5,023 nucleotides of DNA, taken from the NCBI GenBank assembly GCA_023246565.1, contig JAHFIE010000063.1, positions 1 to 5,023 of the forward strand. The letters are read 5' to 3'. Shown one piece after another: positions 4,597-5,023 of this stretch (position 1 is the stretch's first letter; every line of letters starts with the position of its first letter). The position numbers and the translations under genes are program-made. The notes under the pieces are model-generated. The model saw only the letters and a program-made list of their open reading frames with translations, did not search any database and was not told where the DNA came from. Origin of the DNA: Candidatus Magasanikiibacteriota bacterium (lineage in GTDB: Bacteria; Patescibacteriota; Patescibacteriia; Magasanikbacterales; UBA922).

Positions 4597-4653
4597 ATGA
4601 ATACAACAACCAAAAAAATAATATGGTATACTTATTTTATCTGTTTTTTATGA
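4597..4653 (+). CDS. Candidate 18-residue ORF, first of two coupled mini-ORFs
   Basis: ATG (4597) to TGA (4651-4653), reading MNTTTKKIIWYTYFICFL. Its stop overlaps the next ATG as ATGA. It has no Shine-Dalgarno, and the candidate promoter TATACT lies inside it, so it may not be on the transcript. Short AT-rich frames of this kind arise easily by chance. Confidence 0.15.
   Translation: MNTTTKKIIWYTYFICFL
4624..4632 (+). promoter_or_regulatory. Extended -10 promoter for the right-edge gene
   Basis: TGG-TATACT (4624-4632) resembles the extended -10 boxes of the ligase-like and EamA genes. Transcription would start near 4639, about 11 nt before the mini-ORF at 4650 and 58 nt before the main gene. 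No -35 is evident. Confidence 0.45.
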
Positions 4654-4700
4654 AAAAATATTATTTTACCGTCGAATTCTTTTCCTATAAAAAACTATGA
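4650..4700 (+). CDS. Candidate 16-residue upstream ORF coupled to the next gene
   Basis: ATG (4650) to TGA (4698-4700), reading MKKYYFTVEFFSYKKL. The stop overlaps the ATG of the following gene as ATGA (4697-4700), the classic layout for translational coupling. The following gene has no Shine-Dalgarno of its own, which gives the upstream ORF a possible role in its expression (inference). Nothing in the peptide is recognisable. Confidence 0.3.
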   Translation: MKKYYFTVEFFSYKKL

Positions 4701-5023
4701 CACCGACACAACCAAACAATGAATTTGCCAAGTGGTCTGGATGGTTTATCCTATCTCTTTTTTTGTTGTTTGGAACTATTGGACTAACGTATAATGGATT
4801 GACCCGATTACGTTTTTGGCTCCATTTTGGAGATCAACCAATGATTCAATCCATTAATATCCTTAAAACAAATAATACGTATTCTGACGGATATGTTGCG
4901 GTAACGGGAAAAGTAGGAAAAATGGTTTCTGCTAATTTTGGTCCGTATAATGCGCAGGATTTATCAACGGTTGAGAATTATTATTTTCCTCTCATGGGAA
5001 ATGAAAAATTGATCCATTATGTA
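4697..5023 (+). CDS. Unrecognised single-pass membrane protein, N-terminal part
   Basis: The first 109 codons are present and the gene runs off the right edge. The protein starts MTPTQPNNEFAKWSGW, then has one hydrophobic helix (about 16-33, WFILSLFLLFGTIGLTYN) followed by a polar region. An in-frame TAA at 4688-4690 with no start codon between it and 4697 fixes this ATG as the earliest start. After the helix come LRFWLHFGDQPMIQSINILK, then a strand-like stretch DGYVAVTGKVGK (64-75) and NYYFPLMGNEKLIHYV at the edge, suggesting a beta-rich domain outside the membrane. I cannot assign a family. A signal-anchor topology with the bulk of the protein outside the cell is likely but depends on the missing part. 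It is preceded by coupled mini-ORFs and an extended -10. Confidence 0.7.
   Translation, partial: MTPTQPNNEFAKWSGWFILSLFLLFGTIGLTYNGLTRLRFWLHFGDQPMIQSINILKTNNTYSDGYVAVTGKVGKMVSANFGPYNAQDLSTVENYYFPLMGNEKLIHYV

Noticed and set aside
1..5023. CRISPR array, transposase gene or insertion sequence ends
   Set aside because: No regularly spaced repeats, transposase motifs or paired terminal inverted repeats were seen. The repeats found are single pairs.

Overview
The window looks like part of a small, AT-rich bacterial genome, most likely a Candidate Phyla Radiation (Patescibacteria) member. The evidence for this is circumstantial: very AT-rich coding sequence, a tRNA-Ser without an encoded CCA end, an 80-residue GIY-YIG protein directly behind that tRNA (a pairing I associate with CPR genomes), almost no Shine-Dalgarno sequences, and several short membrane proteins. 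No marker gene in the window fixes the phylum.

Layout, left to right. At 1-114 (minus) is the N-terminal part of a ribbon-helix-helix regulator, with a consensus promoter and direct repeats in its upstream region. Divergent from it is an O-antigen ligase/polymerase-like membrane protein (213-1520, plus), followed by a DedA/VTT-domain protein (1590-2198, plus). Converging on them with a 10-bp gap is a ten-helix EamA/DMT transporter (2209-3150, minus). A tRNA-Ser(CGA) lies at 3260-3347. It is followed by a GC-rich linker, a 79-residue GIY-YIG protein (3440-3679), and a decayed-looking spacer with small repeats. A DoxX-like membrane protein follows (3897-4304, plus), ending at a bidirectional terminator.

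The strip 4381-4500 is about 71% G+C (85 of 120 bases). It carries a minus-strand mini-gene for a 21-residue hydrophobic peptide, with a consensus -35 box, the only strong Shine-Dalgarno in the window, and strong hairpins. The last 430 bases hold two tiny ORFs linked by ATGA overlaps to an unrecognised single-pass membrane protein that runs off the right edge.

How the genes may work together. The ligase-like protein and the DedA protein can be linked through undecaprenyl phosphate: one uses undecaprenyl-linked glycans and the other belongs to a family that recycles the carrier. That makes 213-2198 a plausible cell-surface glycan unit. The other genes show no obvious functional link. The most unusual parts are the GC-rich mini-gene at 4337-4566 and the tRNA-Ser/GIY-YIG junction at 3260-3840.
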